DNA from: Antribacter gilvus
GTDB lineage: Bacteria; Actinomycetota; Actinomycetes; Actinomycetales; Cellulomonadaceae
Assembly: GCF_003946865.1 (NCBI RefSeq)
Contig: NZ_QXTH01000012.1
Span: 62,001-126,000, forward strand
Direction of reading: 5' to 3'
Length of the DNA: 64,000 bases
Positions 46,376 to 55,976 of this stretch are shown piece after piece. How positions within the stretch are numbered: position 1 is the first letter of the stretch; every line of letters begins with the position of its first letter. The notes below the pieces were generated by a model, which worked only from the letters and a program-made list of their open reading frames with translations, had not been told where the DNA came from and searched no databases. Position numbers and translations under genes: made by a program.

Positions 46376-47737
46376 TCACATCGACTCGATGAGGCGCTCC
46401 ACCCGCTCGTCCACGGAACGGAACGGGTCCTTGCACAGGACGGTGCGCTGGGCCTGGTCGTTGAGCTTGAGGTGCACCCAGTCCACCGTGTAGTCGCGGC
46501 GCGCCTCCTGCGCCGCGCGCACGAAGTCGCCCCGGAGCTTGGCGCGGGTGGTCTGCGGCGGGACGGCCGTGGACTCGAAGATCTCCAGGTCCGTGGTGAC
46601 CCGCTCCACCATGCCGCGGGCGGCGAGCAGGTTGTACAGACCCTCGGTCCGCGAGATGTCGTGGTACGCGAGGTCGAGGCGGGCGATCCGCGGGTCGTCC
46701 AGCGAGAGGTCGTGCTTGGCCTGGTAGCGCTCGATGAGACGGAGCTTGATGACCCAGTCCAGCTCACGGTCCACGAGCGTCATGTCGCCCGAGGCCAGCG
46801 CGCGCAGCCCCCGCTCCCACAGGTCGAGGACCTGCTTGACCACGGGTGTGGGGTCCGTGTTCTGCTCCACCAGCTCCCGCGCGCGCTGGTAGTACTCCGT
46901 CTGGATGTCCACCGCGGTCATGGTGCGGCCGTTCGCCAGCTGCACGGGGTGCAGGCCGGTGCGGTCGTGGCTGATCTCGCGGATCGCGCGGATCGGGTTC
47001 TCCAGCGTGAGGTCGCGCATCGGCACGCCCGCCTCGACGAGGCGGAGGACGAGGTCCGTGGTGCCGACCTTGAGCATCGTCGTGGGCTCTGCCATCGACG
47101 AGTCGCCCACGATCACGTGCAGCCGGCGGTAGAGCTCGGCGTCCGCGTGCGGCTCGTCGCGGGTGTTGATGATGGGGCGCGACCGGGTCGTGGCGCTCGA
47201 CACCGCCTCCCAGATGTGGTCGGCGCGCTGCGAGAGACAGAACACCGCACCACGCGGGGTCGACAGGACCTTGCCCGCGCCGACCAGGACCTGCCGGGTG
47301 ATGAGGAACGGCACGAGCACGTCCGACAGGCGCGAGAAGTCGCCGTTGCGGCGCACCAGGTAGTTCTCGTGGCAGCCGTACGAGTTCCCCGCCGAGTCGG
47401 TGTTGTTCTTGAAGAGGTGGATCTTGCCCGGCAGGTCCTCGTGCTCGAGCCGCTGCTGCGCGTCCGCGACGAGGCCCTCGAGGATGCGCTCACCCCCACG
47501 GTCGTACGCGACGAGCTGCCGCACGTCGTCACACTCCGCTGTGGCGTACTCGGGGTGGGAGCCCACGTCGAGATACAGCCGCGAGCCGTTTCTCAGGAAC
47601 ACGTTCGAGGAGCGGCCCCACGCCACCACCTTGCGGAACAGGTAGCGCGCCACCTCGTCGGCGGACAGACCACGCCCGTCGTCCGCCGCGCACGTCACGC
47701 CGTACTCGGTCTCGAGCCCGAAGATCCTGCGGTCCAT
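46376..47737 (-). CDS. pafA: Pup-protein ligase
   Basis: The protein has 453 aa, the usual length. The N-terminal FGLETEYGV and [15 protein letters not shown] (catalytic Asp57) are the glutamine-synthetase-like active-site motifs shared with Dop. HENYLVRR and NTRDEPHAD form the rest of the nucleotide pocket. It uses ATP to attach the C-terminal Glu of Pup to substrate lysines. GGGAGG sets the ATG at 47737. It lies 61 bp after prcA, probably in the same transcript. Confidence 0.97.
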   Translation of the reverse strand: MDRRIFGLETEYGVTCAADDGRGLSADEVARYLFRKVVAWGRSSNVFLRNGSRLYLDVGSHPEYATAECDDVRQLVAYDRGGERILEGLVADAQQRLEHEDLPGKIHLFKNNTDSAGNSYGCHENYLVRRNGDFSRLSDVLVPFLITRQVLVGAGKVLSTPRGAVFCLSQRADHIWEAVSSATTRSRPIINTRDEPHADAELYRRLHVIVGDSSMAEPTTMLKVGTTDLVLRLVEAGVPMRDLTLENPIRAIREISHDRTGLHPVQLANGRTMTAVDIQTEYYQRARELVEQNTDPTPVVKQVLDLWERGLRALASGDMTLVDRELDWVIKLRLIERYQAKHDLSLDDPRIARLDLAYHDISRTEGLYNLLAARGMVERVTTDLEIFESTAVPPQTTRAKLRGDFVRAAQEARRDYTVDWVHLKLNDQAQRTVLCKDPFRSVDERVERLIESM

Positions 47738-47798
47738 GACTGCCCTCCCCGTTCCTCGTGCTGTGCCGTGGGTCGCCCTCGAATGCTGCTCGTACGTG

Positions 47799-48809
47799 TC
47801 AGTCGCCCTGCTGGGGGTCCGGGCCGTCGTCCGGCTCCTCGGGGGTCTCCGGCTCCTCCGGGGCAATCGGCTTCGCCGAGGCCTTCGGCTTGTCCGTGCC
47901 CTTCGGCTTGCCCGAGGCTCCGGCCGCCGGCTCCCCGGCGGTCGGAGCGTCCGCCGACGGAGCGTCCGCCGACGGAGCGTCGCCGTCGGCCAGGAGGCCG
48001 GCCAGGACCTGGCCGGTCAGCCGCCGGAAGGACCGCCGCGGGCGGGACCGTTCGAGCACCGCGACCTCGAGCTGGGAGACCTCCAGCGGCGCAGCGCCGG
48101 CTGCTCCGGCCCCGGCCCCTCCGGCGCCCGTAGCACCCGCAGCACCGGCCTTGCCTGCTGCCGCCGTGGTTCCCTTGCCGGCCGAGGGACCCGCGCCCGC
48201 CGCGCCCGCCGCGCCCGCCGGGGCGGCGGGTCCGCCACCCTCTCCTGCACCCAGCACGCCGACCGCGAGGCGAAGGACCTCGCCGAGCGACATCTCGGGA
48301 CGCCAGGCCTCCTCGACGCGCCGGCCCAGCTGCTCGGCCTGACCGCCCATGACCACGAACCCGTGCTCGTCGGCGACCGTGCCGTCGTACGTGAGGCGGT
48401 AGATCTGGTCCTGTGCGCTCGTGACGCCCACCTCGGCGACGACGAGCTCGACCTCGAGCGGCTTGGACTCCGTGATGAAGACCGTGCCGAGGGTCTGCGC
48501 GTAGGCGTTCGCCAGGCCGCGGGCCGTGACGTCGGACCGGTCGTACGAGTACCCGCGCAGGTCGGCGTACCGGACCCCGGCCACGCGCAGGTTCTCGAAC
48601 TCGTTGTACTTGCCGACGGCCGCGAACCCGATGCGGTCGTAGATCTCCGAGATCTTGTGCAGCGCCCGCGACGAGTTGACCGTGGCGAACGCGATCCCCT
48701 CGTCGTAGGCGAGGACCACGACGGACCGGCCGCGCGCGATGCCCTTGCGCGCGAAGTCCGCCCGGTCCTTCATCAGCTGCTCGGGCGAGACGTAGAACGG
48801 CATGGTCAT
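47799..48809 (-). CDS. prcA: Proteasome alpha subunit with low-complexity insertion and long tail
   Basis: The protein has 336 aa, against about 248 in Mycobacterium. The conserved gate and N-terminal helix are [38 protein letters not shown] is followed by an insertion of about 50 residues made almost only of Gly, Ala, Pro, Lys and Thr. The conserved final helix [23 protein letters not shown] then resumes, followed by a Pro/Glu/Asp tail with [14 protein letters not shown] repeats. The subunit forms the outer ring that binds Arc. The start ATG overlaps the prcB stop (ATGA); an ATG two codons later is possible. Confidence 0.95.
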   Translation of the reverse strand: MTMPFYVSPEQLMKDRADFARKGIARGRSVVVLAYDEGIAFATVNSSRALHKISEIYDRIGFAAVGKYNEFENLRVAGVRYADLRGYSYDRSDVTARGLANAYAQTLGTVFITESKPLEVELVVAEVGVTSAQDQIYRLTYDGTVADEHGFVVMGGQAEQLGRRVEEAWRPEMSLGEVLRLAVGVLGAGEGGGPAAPAGAAGAAGAGPSAGKGTTAAAGKAGAAGATGAGGAGAGAAGAAPLEVSQLEVAVLERSRPRRSFRRLTGQVLAGLLADGDAPSADAPSADAPTAGEPAAGASGKPKGTDKPKASAKPIAPEEPETPEEPDDGPDPQQGD

Positions 48810-49672
48810 GCGACCGACCCCCTCTCACGACGCTGCGCGACGATCTGCTCCACGAGCTGCTCCAGCTCGTCCTCCGGCACCCGGCGGTACCCGTCGGCCG
48901 TGACCGTGGCCACGACCGGGAAGATGCGCCGCATCGTGTCCGGGCCGCCCGTCGCCGAGTCGTCGTCAGCGGCGTCGAAGAGCGCCTCCACGACGACGTG
49001 CACGGCGTCCTCGGCCGACAGGCCCGGCTTCCAGAGCTTCTTGAGCGCGCCCCGGGCGAAGATCGAGCCCGAGCCCACGCTGTGGTGGTCCCGCTCCTCG
49101 TACCGGCCGCCTGTGACGTCGTACGAGAAGATGCGGCCGTTGCCGCGGTCCAGGTCGTAGCCCGCGAACAGCGGCACCACCGCCAGGCCCTGCATGGCCA
49201 GGGGCAGGTTGCCCCGGATCATGGTGCCGAGCCGGTTGGCCTTGCCGTCCAGGGACAGCAGCGAGCCCTCGATCTTCTCGTAGTGCTCCAGCTCGAGCTG
49301 GAACAGGCGCACCACCTCGACGGCGATGCCCGCCGTCCCGGCGATGCCCACCGCCGAGTACTCGTCCGCCGGGAACACCTTCTCCATGTCCCGGTTGGCG
49401 ATCATCGAGCCCATCGTGGCGCGCCGGTCGCCCGCCATGACGACGCCGGACGCGGGCGCGCCCGGCTCGCCGAACGTGACCGCGACGATCGTGGTGGCGT
49501 GCGGCGCCAGCTCTGCCGGGTTCACCGCGCCCGCCGTCCCGTGCGCCGTGGCGCGACGGCCCGGCAGCATCTCCGGGGCATGGTCGGCCAGGAAGTCGAC
49601 GAAGGACGCCGACCCCGGCCGCAGGAACGCGTCCGGGAGCCGGCCCGAGGTGCCCTCACCCGCGCGGTGCAA
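48806..49672 (-). CDS. prcB: Proteasome beta subunit
   Basis: The protein has 288 aa. The propeptide of about 59 residues ends at PHA, and Thr60 of [12 protein letters not shown] becomes the N-terminal nucleophile after self-cleavage. Lys and Asp partners lie in [15 protein letters not shown] and the following helix. The only in-frame start I can find is TTG at 49672, directly after the pup stop codon, with AGGGCGG upstream inside pup; initiation is therefore probably coupled to pup translation. It forms the catalytic inner rings of the 20S core. Confidence 0.95.
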   Translation of the reverse strand: MHRAGEGTSGRLPDAFLRPGSASFVDFLADHAPEMLPGRRATAHGTAGAVNPAELAPHATTIVAVTFGEPGAPASGVVMAGDRRATMGSMIANRDMEKVFPADEYSAVGIAGTAGIAVEVVRLFQLELEHYEKIEGSLLSLDGKANRLGTMIRGNLPLAMQGLAVVPLFAGYDLDRGNGRIFSYDVTGGRYEERDHHSVGSGSIFARGALKKLWKPGLSAEDAVHVVVEALFDAADDDSATGGPDTMRRIFPVVATVTADGYRRVPEDELEQLVEQIVAQRRERGSVA

Positions 49673-49870
49673 CTACTGACCGCCCTTCTGCACAAAGCCA
49701 CGGACGAACGACTCGGCGTTGGTCTCCAGCACCTCGTCGATCTCCTCGAGCAGCGCGTCCACCTCAGCGTCACGCTGCTGCGGCTGACCGGCGGCTGCTG
49801 CCGGTGCCTGGTCGTCGTCGTCCGGCGTACGGTCCTCGTTCGAGGGGTTGATGCGTTCCTGACCTGCCAT
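49673..49870 (-). CDS. pup: Prokaryotic ubiquitin-like protein
   Basis: The protein has 65 aa, mostly disordered and acidic, with the Arc-binding helix VDALLEEIDEVLETNAESFVRGFVQKGGQ. The C-terminal GGQ means that Dop must deamidate Gln to Glu before ligation. The ATG at 49870 is preceded by AAGGAGG; a longer upstream frame is not Pup-like. The stop is followed at once by the prcB start. Confidence 0.97.
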   Translation of the reverse strand: MAGQERINPSNEDRTPDDDDQAPAAAAGQPQQRDAEVDALLEEIDEVLETNAESFVRGFVQKGGQ

Positions 49871-49922
49871 GATCGCCTCCTTGGTGGTACTGCCAGCGAC
49901 CTTGCGAGCCGCTGGTCCGGTA

Positions 49923-49928
49923 AGCCTA
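49923..49928 (-). promoter_or_regulatory. Possible pup -10
   Basis: TAGGCT lies about 53 nt before the pup ATG on the minus strand. A 6-bp hairpin (CCAGCG/CGCTGG, 49893-49915) sits in the leader it would produce. The -35 is weak. Confidence 0.35.
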
Positions 49929-49951
49929 GGACGAGACGCCGACATTGCGCC

Positions 49952-51643
49952 CTAGCCGGGACCCGAGAGTCCGGCCAGCAGCGTGCGGGCGTCGGGGCTG
50001 GCGTCGAGCAGGGCGCCGATCAGGCGCCGCGTGCCGCGCGTCGGGTCGAGCATCGGCACCCGCTGGAGCGTCTGCGAGCCGTCCACGTCGAAGATGACCG
50101 AGTCCCAGCTCGCGGCCGAGACCTCGTGGCCGTACCGCGCCATCACCTCGCCGCGGAAGTAGGCGCGCGTGTCCGTGGGCGGGTGGTGCACGGCGTGCCC
50201 CACGCTGCGCTCGTCGACGAGCCGCTCCACCGCGTCCCGCGCCAGGAGCCTGTGGTAGACGCCCCGCTCCGGCCGCACGTCGGACCACTGCAGGTCCATG
50301 GCGTGGAGCCGGGGGTGCGACCAGTCCAGACCGTCCCGCGAGCGGAACCCGTCGAGCAGCCGGAGCTTGGCGACCCACTCGACCTCGCGGGCGCACGACG
50401 GCGGGTCCACCGCGAGCCGCTCGAGCACCGAGCTCCAGCGGCCGAGGACGGCGTCCGAGTCGTCGTCGCTGCCCAGCACCTTGAGCGCCCGGCGGACCAC
50501 GTCGACGTAGGCGTCCTGAAGCTGCAGCGCGGTCATGGTGCCGCCCGACGCGAGCTCGAGCGGCTCGCCGAGCGTCAGGTCCCGGGAGACCTTCTGGACG
50601 TCGCTCACCGGGTCGGCCAGGCGCAGGGCGGCCAGCTCGGAACGCGCCGGAACTCCCGCCTCGGCCAGCTCGTCCAGGTGCTCCAGCACCCACAGCACCA
50701 GCGACGTGCTGCCCGTCTTGAGGTAGGTGGCCACCTCGAAGAGGTTCGCGTCGCCGAGGATCAGGTGGAGGCGGCGCCAGCGCTGCCGGTCCGCGTGCGG
50801 CTCGTCGCGCGTGTTCACGATCGGCCGCCGCAGGGTGGTCTCGAGGCCCACCTCCGCCTCGATGTAGTCGGCCCGCTGCGACAGCTGGAACCCCGCGTCG
50901 CCGCCGGCCACCCCCAGGCCGACCCGGCCGGACCCGGCGAAGACCTGACGCGTCACGAGGAACGGCGTGATGAGCTCGGCCAGCACGGTGAACGGCAGGG
51001 CGCGGTCGACGAGGTAGTTCTCGTGGGTGCCGTAGCTGGCCCCCTTGCCGTCCACGTTGTTCTTGTAGAGCGCGACCTCGCTGCCCGGCACGTTCGCGAG
51101 CTCGCGTGCGGCGGCCAGCATGACGCGCTCTCCGGCCACGTCCCAGCGCACGAGGTCGAGGGGGTTGGTGACCTCGGGCGACGAGTACTCGGGGTGGGCG
51201 TGGTCCACGTACAGGCGCGCACCGTTCGTCAGGATGACGTTGGCCGCGCTCGGGTCGTCGTACGGCTCGTCCGACGTGGCGGGCCGCTCCACGTCCTGCA
51301 GCGGGCCGCGACGCCGCGTCCGGTTCGTCAGGCCGCCGCCACCGCGCGCGACAGCCGGCATCTCGCCCGTCGACGGCCCGGAGGGCGCCGGCCGGGCCGG
51401 GTCGTCGGTGATCATCGAGGGGTGCGCCGACGCCCGGTCGAGGTGGAAGCCCCGCGCGTCCTGCAGCGGGTCCTCGTCGTCGTAGTCCCACCGGGCCTTG
51501 GAGCGCGCCCCGTCGTCCCGCGCCGCCAGCGCCCGGTAGGTCGTCACCACCTGGCTCGACAGCAGCATGGGATTGGCCAGAGGGCGCCCCGGCTGCAGCA
51601 CCCCGTACTCGGTCTCGATGCCCATCACGCGACGCACGCTCAC
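49952..51643 (-). CDS. dop: Pup deamidase/depupylase
   Basis: The protein has 563 aa. MGIETEYGV and LYVDHAHPEYSSPE are the active-site motifs shared with PafA. The Dop-specific loop (about 45-120, Pro/Arg/Gly-rich) is present and longer than the roughly 40 residues I expect. NTRDEPHAD and TKTGSTSLVLWVLE-type helices follow. It converts Pup-Gln to Pup-Glu and also removes Pup from proteins. The GTG at 51643 (VSVRRVMG) is preferred because TAGGGT lies 7 nt before it; the GTGs at 51652 and 51649 would overlap or abut that box. Confidence 0.95.
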   Translation of the reverse strand: MSVRRVMGIETEYGVLQPGRPLANPMLLSSQVVTTYRALAARDDGARSKARWDYDDEDPLQDARGFHLDRASAHPSMITDDPARPAPSGPSTGEMPAVARGGGGLTNRTRRRGPLQDVERPATSDEPYDDPSAANVILTNGARLYVDHAHPEYSSPEVTNPLDLVRWDVAGERVMLAAARELANVPGSEVALYKNNVDGKGASYGTHENYLVDRALPFTVLAELITPFLVTRQVFAGSGRVGLGVAGGDAGFQLSQRADYIEAEVGLETTLRRPIVNTRDEPHADRQRWRRLHLILGDANLFEVATYLKTGSTSLVLWVLEHLDELAEAGVPARSELAALRLADPVSDVQKVSRDLTLGEPLELASGGTMTALQLQDAYVDVVRRALKVLGSDDDSDAVLGRWSSVLERLAVDPPSCAREVEWVAKLRLLDGFRSRDGLDWSHPRLHAMDLQWSDVRPERGVYHRLLARDAVERLVDERSVGHAVHHPPTDTRAYFRGEVMARYGHEVSAASWDSVIFDVDGSQTLQRVPMLDPTRGTRRLIGALLDASPDARTLLAGLSGPG

Positions 51644-51650
51644 ACGCACC

Positions 51651-51656
51651 ACCCTA
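51651..51656 (-). promoter_or_regulatory. -10 box of leaderless dop transcript
   Basis: TAGGGT on the minus strand, 7 nt (GGTGCGT) before the GTG at 51643. Together with the terminator at 51685-51718 it suggests that dop-pup-prcBA-pafA is a transcription unit separate from arc. Confidence 0.5.
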
Positions 51657-51684
51657 AGCCTGGGACCTCTTGCTGGTCGGTGAC

Positions 51685-51718
51685 GGCCCGCGCCCGCCGG
51701 TTCCGGCGGGCGCGGGCC
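51685..51718 (-). terminator. arc terminator
   Basis: A perfect 16-bp stem (GGCCCGCGCCCGCCGG / CCGGCGGGCGCGGGCC) with a minimal TT loop begins 13 bp after the arc stop. Confidence 0.8.
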
Positions 51719-51730
51719 TCGGTCGGCGTC

Positions 51731-53395
51731 CTAGAGGTACTGGCCCGTGTTCTGGACGGTGTCGATGGTGCGCGGCGTGGCACCCTCGCCCTTCTTCTGG
51801 ACGATCGTGCGGATGAAGACGATGCGCTCGCCCTTCTTGCCGCTGATCCGCGCCCAGTCGTCGGGGTTCGTGGTGTTGGGCAGGTCCTCGTTCTCCTTGA
51901 ACTCGTCCACGCACGCCGACAGCAGGTGCTCCACGCGGATGCCCTTCTGCCCGGTGGCGAGGAAGTCCTTGATCGCGGACTTCTTCGCCCGGTCCACCAC
52001 GTTCTGGATCATGGCGCCCGAGTTGAAGTCCTTGAAGAACAGGGTCTCCTTGTCACCGCTCGCGTAGGTGACCTCGAGGAACTGGTTCTCCTCGTCCTCC
52101 GCGTACATGCGCTCCACCACCGAGGTGATCATCCCGTCGAGGGCGGCATCGATGCTGCCGCCGTACTCGGCGATGTCCTCCGGGTGGATCGGCAGGTCGT
52201 CCGTGAGGTACTTCGCGAAGATCTCCTTGGCGCCCTCGGCGTCCGGCCGCTCGATCTTGATCTTCACGTCGAGACGGCCCGGGCGCAGGATCGCCGGGTC
52301 GATCATGTCCTCACGGTTGGACGCGCCGATGACGATCACGTTGTCCAGCCGCTCGACGCCGTCGATCTCGGCGAGGAGCTGCGGGACGATCGTGGTCTCC
52401 ACGTCGGACGACAGGCCGGTCCCGCGGGTGCGGAACAGCGACTCCATCTCGTCGAAGAAGACCACCACGGGCATGCCCTGCGACGCCTTCTCCCGCGCAC
52501 GGGCGAAGATCAGGCGGATGTGGCGCTCGGTCTCGCCCACGTACTTGTTGAGCAGCTCCGGGCCCTTGACGTTGAGGAAGTAGCTCTTCTTCGCCCCCGG
52601 GTGGTCGCCGTTCTTCTTCGCGACCATCGCGGCGAGCGAGTGCGCAACGGCCTTGGCGATGAGGGTCTTGCCGCAACCGGGCGGGCCGTACAGGAGCACG
52701 CCCTTGGGCGGCCGCAGCCCGTGCTCCCGGAACAGGTCGGGGTGCGCGAACGGGAGCTCGACAGCGTCCCGGATGGCCTCGATCTGGGGGCCCAGACCGC
52801 CGATGTCCGTGTAGTCGATGTCGGGGACCTCTTCGAGGACGAGCTCCTCGACCTCGGACTTGGGCACGATCTCGAAGACGAACCCGCTGCGGACGTCCAC
52901 CGTGAGGGAGTCCCCCACGCGGAGCGGAGCGCCCACCACGGAGCCGGCGAGGCGCACGACGCGCTCCTCGTCCGCGCGCCCGACGACGAGCACACGGTCT
53001 CCCTCGAGCACCTCCTTGACGGTGACGAGCTCGCCGGTCTGCTCGTACCCGCCCGCGGAGACGACGGTCATGGCCTCGTTGAGCTTGACCTCCTGGCCGG
53101 GGCGCAGCCGGGCCGTGTCCAGACCAGGGCTCGCGGCCACGTGCATCTTGCGACCGGCCGTGGAGATGTCGATGGTCCCGTCACCGTGCGCCGACAGGAA
53201 GGTGGCGTAGGTTCCCGGCGGCTTGGCCAGGTCGTCGAGCTGCTTCTTGAGCTCGACGATCTGGTCGCGCGCCGCCCTGAGGGCGTCTGCGAGTCGCTCG
53301 TTCTTGGCCGAGAGAAGCGCGATCTGACGCTCATGGTCGCGGTGAGGTGTCGATCCGGTATCGGGAAGGTTGTACCCAGATGTGTTGTCGGTCAT
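51731..53395 (-). CDS. arc: Proteasome-associated AAA ATPase (ARC/Mpa)
   Basis: The protein has 554 aa. The N-terminal coiled coil (about 20-60) captures Pup, two OB domains (60-190) form the entry ring, and the AAA domain has Walker A GPPGCGKT, Walker [13 protein letters not shown] and the Arg-rich sensor region [13 protein letters not shown]. The C-terminus ends in GQYL, the motif that docks into the proteasome alpha ring. It unfolds pupylated proteins. GGGGAAG precedes the ATG at 53395. It is called mpa in mycobacteria. Confidence 0.97.
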   Translation of the reverse strand: MTDNTSGYNLPDTGSTPHRDHERQIALLSAKNERLADALRAARDQIVELKKQLDDLAKPPGTYATFLSAHGDGTIDISTAGRKMHVAASPGLDTARLRPGQEVKLNEAMTVVSAGGYEQTGELVTVKEVLEGDRVLVVGRADEERVVRLAGSVVGAPLRVGDSLTVDVRSGFVFEIVPKSEVEELVLEEVPDIDYTDIGGLGPQIEAIRDAVELPFAHPDLFREHGLRPPKGVLLYGPPGCGKTLIAKAVAHSLAAMVAKKNGDHPGAKKSYFLNVKGPELLNKYVGETERHIRLIFARAREKASQGMPVVVFFDEMESLFRTRGTGLSSDVETTIVPQLLAEIDGVERLDNVIVIGASNREDMIDPAILRPGRLDVKIKIERPDAEGAKEIFAKYLTDDLPIHPEDIAEYGGSIDAALDGMITSVVERMYAEDEENQFLEVTYASGDKETLFFKDFNSGAMIQNVVDRAKKSAIKDFLATGQKGIRVEHLLSACVDEFKENEDLPNTTNPDDWARISGKKGERIVFIRTIVQKKGEGATPRTIDTVQNTGQYL

Positions 53396-53625
53396 GACTT
53401 CCCCAATCGTCAGGGCCCGGGAGGCGACCCTACGACAGGACCGCCTCCGAGAACAGCACTCTAGGCGCAGTCACTGACAGTCGAGCCTGTGGAACACGCG
53501 TCCGAGGCGAAAGGGGTAGCCGATCGTGACAACGCGTCCGCCGCGTCCAGCCCCGTGGACGGGCGGCGTTCTCCCAGCGCGAACATCCGCGCCCGCGGCG
53601 CGCCGGACGCCGGGCGGCCCGTGCG

Positions 53626-54675
53626 CTACTCCGGCGCCTGACCCACGTCGCGGCGCACGCGGCGCAGCTTCTTGTCCGACACGGCACGCTCCCCCAGGTC
53701 CTCCGGCGACCACTCGGCGTCCGGCGTGGTCGGGTAGGCCCCCTTGGCGGGCCGACGGCGGCGCTCGGGCGCCTCGACACCGTCGGCCATCCGGCGGGCC
53801 GTGATGAGGAAGCCGGTGTGCCCGATCATCCGGTGCTCCGGGCGCACGGCCAGGCCCTCCAGGTGCCAGCCGCGCACCATGGTCTCGAACGCCTGGGGCT
53901 CGGCGAAGCGTCCGTCGAGCCGCAAGTCCTCGGCGGTGCGCGACAGCTGGGTCGTGGTCGCGACGTAGCAGATCAGCACGCCGCCGGGCGCGAGCGCCGT
54001 GGCGACGGCGTCCACGTTCTCCCACGGCGCGAGCATGTCGAGCACGACGCGGTCCACGCTGCCCGGCTCCGCGACCGTTGGCAGCACGTCGGCGAGGTCT
54101 CCCACGGAGAGCTGCCAGGCAGGGTGCGGCCCGCCGAAGAACATCTCCACGTTGCCCCGCGCGATCGCCGCGAAGTCCTCGCGCCGCTCGATCGAGTGGA
54201 GCTCGCCCGCGTCGCCCACGGCCCGCAGCAGCGACATGGTGAGCGCGCCGGAGCCGACGCCGGCCTCGACCACGCGCGCACCCGGGAAGATGTCGGCCAT
54301 CGTGACGATCTGGCCCGCGTCCTTGGGGTAGACGACCGCGGCGCCGCGCGGCATGGAGAGCACGTAGTCGCTGAGCAGCGGGCGCAGCGCCAGGTACTCG
54401 ATGCCCGCGGTGTTGGTGACCACGGAGCCCTCGGGCTTGCCGATCAGGTCGTCGTGCGTGAAGTAGCCCTTGTGCGTGTGGAACGTGGCCCCGGGTGCGA
54501 GGCGGATCGTGTGCAGCCGCCCGCGCGGGTCGGTCAGCTGGACCTTGTCGCCCACGCGGAACGGTCCGCGGCGCAGCTCGGCACCGGTCGCGCCGCCCCG
54601 TGGCTCAGGTGCGGCGAGCGGCGCAGGGGGAGTCTCGCTGGGAGTCTCGGTGGGCGTGTCGGTCTCGGAAGTCAC
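53626..54675 (-). CDS. trmI: tRNA (adenine-N1)-methyltransferase
   Basis: The protein has 349 aa. A Pro/Thr-rich N-terminus precedes the TrmI beta-domain (FRVGDKVQLTDPRGR). The Rossmann methyltransferase domain has motif I VVEAGVGSGALTMSLLRAVG and DRVVLDMLAPWENVDA. It makes m1A58 in tRNA T-loops. Position upstream of arc matches Mycobacterium (Rv2118c next to mpa). TAGACT lies 8 nt before the GTG at 54675, and no Shine-Dalgarno is seen. Confidence 0.95.
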   Translation of the reverse strand: MTSETDTPTETPSETPPAPLAAPEPRGGATGAELRRGPFRVGDKVQLTDPRGRLHTIRLAPGATFHTHKGYFTHDDLIGKPEGSVVTNTAGIEYLALRPLLSDYVLSMPRGAAVVYPKDAGQIVTMADIFPGARVVEAGVGSGALTMSLLRAVGDAGELHSIERREDFAAIARGNVEMFFGGPHPAWQLSVGDLADVLPTVAEPGSVDRVVLDMLAPWENVDAVATALAPGGVLICYVATTTQLSRTAEDLRLDGRFAEPQAFETMVRGWHLEGLAVRPEHRMIGHTGFLITARRMADGVEAPERRRRPAKGAYPTTPDAEWSPEDLGERAVSDKKLRRVRRDVGQAPE

Positions 54676-54683
54676 GACGGACC

Positions 54684-54689
54684 AGTCTA
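54684..54689 (-). promoter_or_regulatory. -10 box of leaderless trmI transcript
   Basis: TAGACT on the minus strand, 8 nt before the GTG at 54675. Confidence 0.45.
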
Positions 54690-54732
54690 CCGGCGGCTGC
54701 CCGCCCCGGCTCTGCCCCCTGCTGCGGGCCGC

Positions 54733-55908
54733 TCAGCCCTTGCCGCGGAGGGCGCGCGCGACGGTCGAGAGGTCGAGCACCCCGGTGACCCGGCCGCCGT
54801 CGGTCACCGGGACCAGACGAGCTCCCCCGGACGTCGCCGCGAGGTGCGTGAGCAGGGCCTGGCCCGCCAGGCCCGCGTCGACGGCCGAGCCCGCGACGAA
54901 CGGCACCGCCACCGCCTCGACGCCCGTGGTCGTGGCGGTGGCCGGCGGCACCTGCGCCGCGGCGTCGTCGTCCACCACGGCGATCGCCGTGCCGTCCTCG
55001 TCCACCACGACCACCGCGGTGCCCGACGTCGCGAGGGCTGCGGCCTGCGCCACCGACGAGCCGAGCGGGACGGTGGTCGCAGGGACCGCGAAGCCCGCCG
55101 CGGTGAAACCCGCCACGACCTCCCGCCGCCGTCCGTTGACGATCGCCGCCCCGGCCCCTGACCACAGGAACGCCGAGAGGAGGGCCGACCACAGGACGGT
55201 GGTCAGGCTGGGGCTCCGGCCCTCCACGTACGGCCACAGGATGGCCCAGACCAGCACGGCCACCGCCACCACCCGGCCGGCCCACCCCGCCACGACGGAG
55301 CCGCGGGAGCGGGAGCCCGTCGCGGCCCAGACGGCCGACTCCAGGATCTGGCCGCCGTCGAGCGGGAGGCCGGGCAGCAGGTTGAAGACGCCCACGAAGG
55401 TGTTGGAGAGCGCCGCCGCGTAGAGCAGCAGGGTGGGCACCGAGAGCACGGGCTGAGCAAGGTAGAGCGCCCAGAAGACCGCGGCGAGCGCCAGGTTGGT
55501 CAGCGGTCCCACGACGGCGACGAGGAAGCCGTCGCGCGGCCGGGACAGGCCGCCGGTGTAGGCGGTGTGGCCGCCCCACAGCGTGACCGCCAGCTCCGTG
55601 ACCTGCTGGCCCCGGGCGCGCGCCACGAGGGCGTGCGAGGTCTCGTGGAGGAACACGGAGCCGAACAGGAGGAGCACGAACGCGAAGGCCACGACGTACA
55701 CGCCTGCCCCCAGCTCCGGGGCGATGGCCTGCACGTTCGGCGCGAACAGCAGCGTGAGCACCGCGGCGGCGAGGAACCAGGACGGGGTGATCACCACGGG
55801 GGCACCCGCGACACGGCCCACCACCCACCCACGGGAGCGGCCCGGCAAGGGGGCGGGGGTCGGCGTGGCGGCCGGGCGCGCGGCGGGGCCGGTGTCGTCG
55901 GAGGTCAC
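54733..55908 (-). CDS. Site-2 protease family (M50) metallopeptidase with CBS domains
   Basis: The protein has 391 aa and about six membrane helices. FLHETSHAL is the HExxH zinc site, and NLLPGLPLDGGQI is the LDG motif that supplies the third ligand. Two CBS-like segments form the C-terminal third (SVAQAAALATSGTAVVVVDE; GGARLVPVTDGGRVTGVLD). Such proteases cut substrates within the membrane, often to release regulators; the CBS pair may sense nucleotides. TAGCCT is 7 nt before the GTG at 55908. The gene lies between trmI and the recB-like gene, as in other Actinobacteria. Confidence 0.9.
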   Translation of the reverse strand: MTSDDTGPAARPAATPTPAPLPGRSRGWVVGRVAGAPVVITPSWFLAAAVLTLLFAPNVQAIAPELGAGVYVVAFAFVLLLFGSVFLHETSHALVARARGQQVTELAVTLWGGHTAYTGGLSRPRDGFLVAVVGPLTNLALAAVFWALYLAQPVLSVPTLLLYAAALSNTFVGVFNLLPGLPLDGGQILESAVWAATGSRSRGSVVAGWAGRVVAVAVLVWAILWPYVEGRSPSLTTVLWSALLSAFLWSGAGAAIVNGRRREVVAGFTAAGFAVPATTVPLGSSVAQAAALATSGTAVVVVDEDGTAIAVVDDDAAAQVPPATATTTGVEAVAVPFVAGSAVDAGLAGQALLTHLAATSGGARLVPVTDGGRVTGVLDLSTVARALRGKG

Positions 55909-55915
55909 ACCGCTC

Positions 55916-55921
55916 AGGCTA
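55916..55921 (-). promoter_or_regulatory. -10 box of leaderless site-2 protease transcript
   Basis: TAGCCT on the minus strand, 7 nt (GAGCGGT) before the GTG at 55908. Confidence 0.45.
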
Positions 55922-55963
55922 GCCGCCTGTGGAGAGATCCCCGGGACTGTCGGTGGACCGCCG

Positions 55964-55969
55964 TAGGGT
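55964..55969 (+). promoter_or_regulatory. -10 box of leaderless recB-like transcript
   Basis: TAGGGT, 7 nt (TGCGGGC) before the ATG at 55977. Confidence 0.5.
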
Positions 55970-55976
55970 TGCGGGC

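Noticed and set aside
48998-53464. Plus-strand open frame of nearly 1,500 codons opposite prcB, pup, dop and arc
   Set aside because: It crosses four convincing genes on the other strand and shows no domains.
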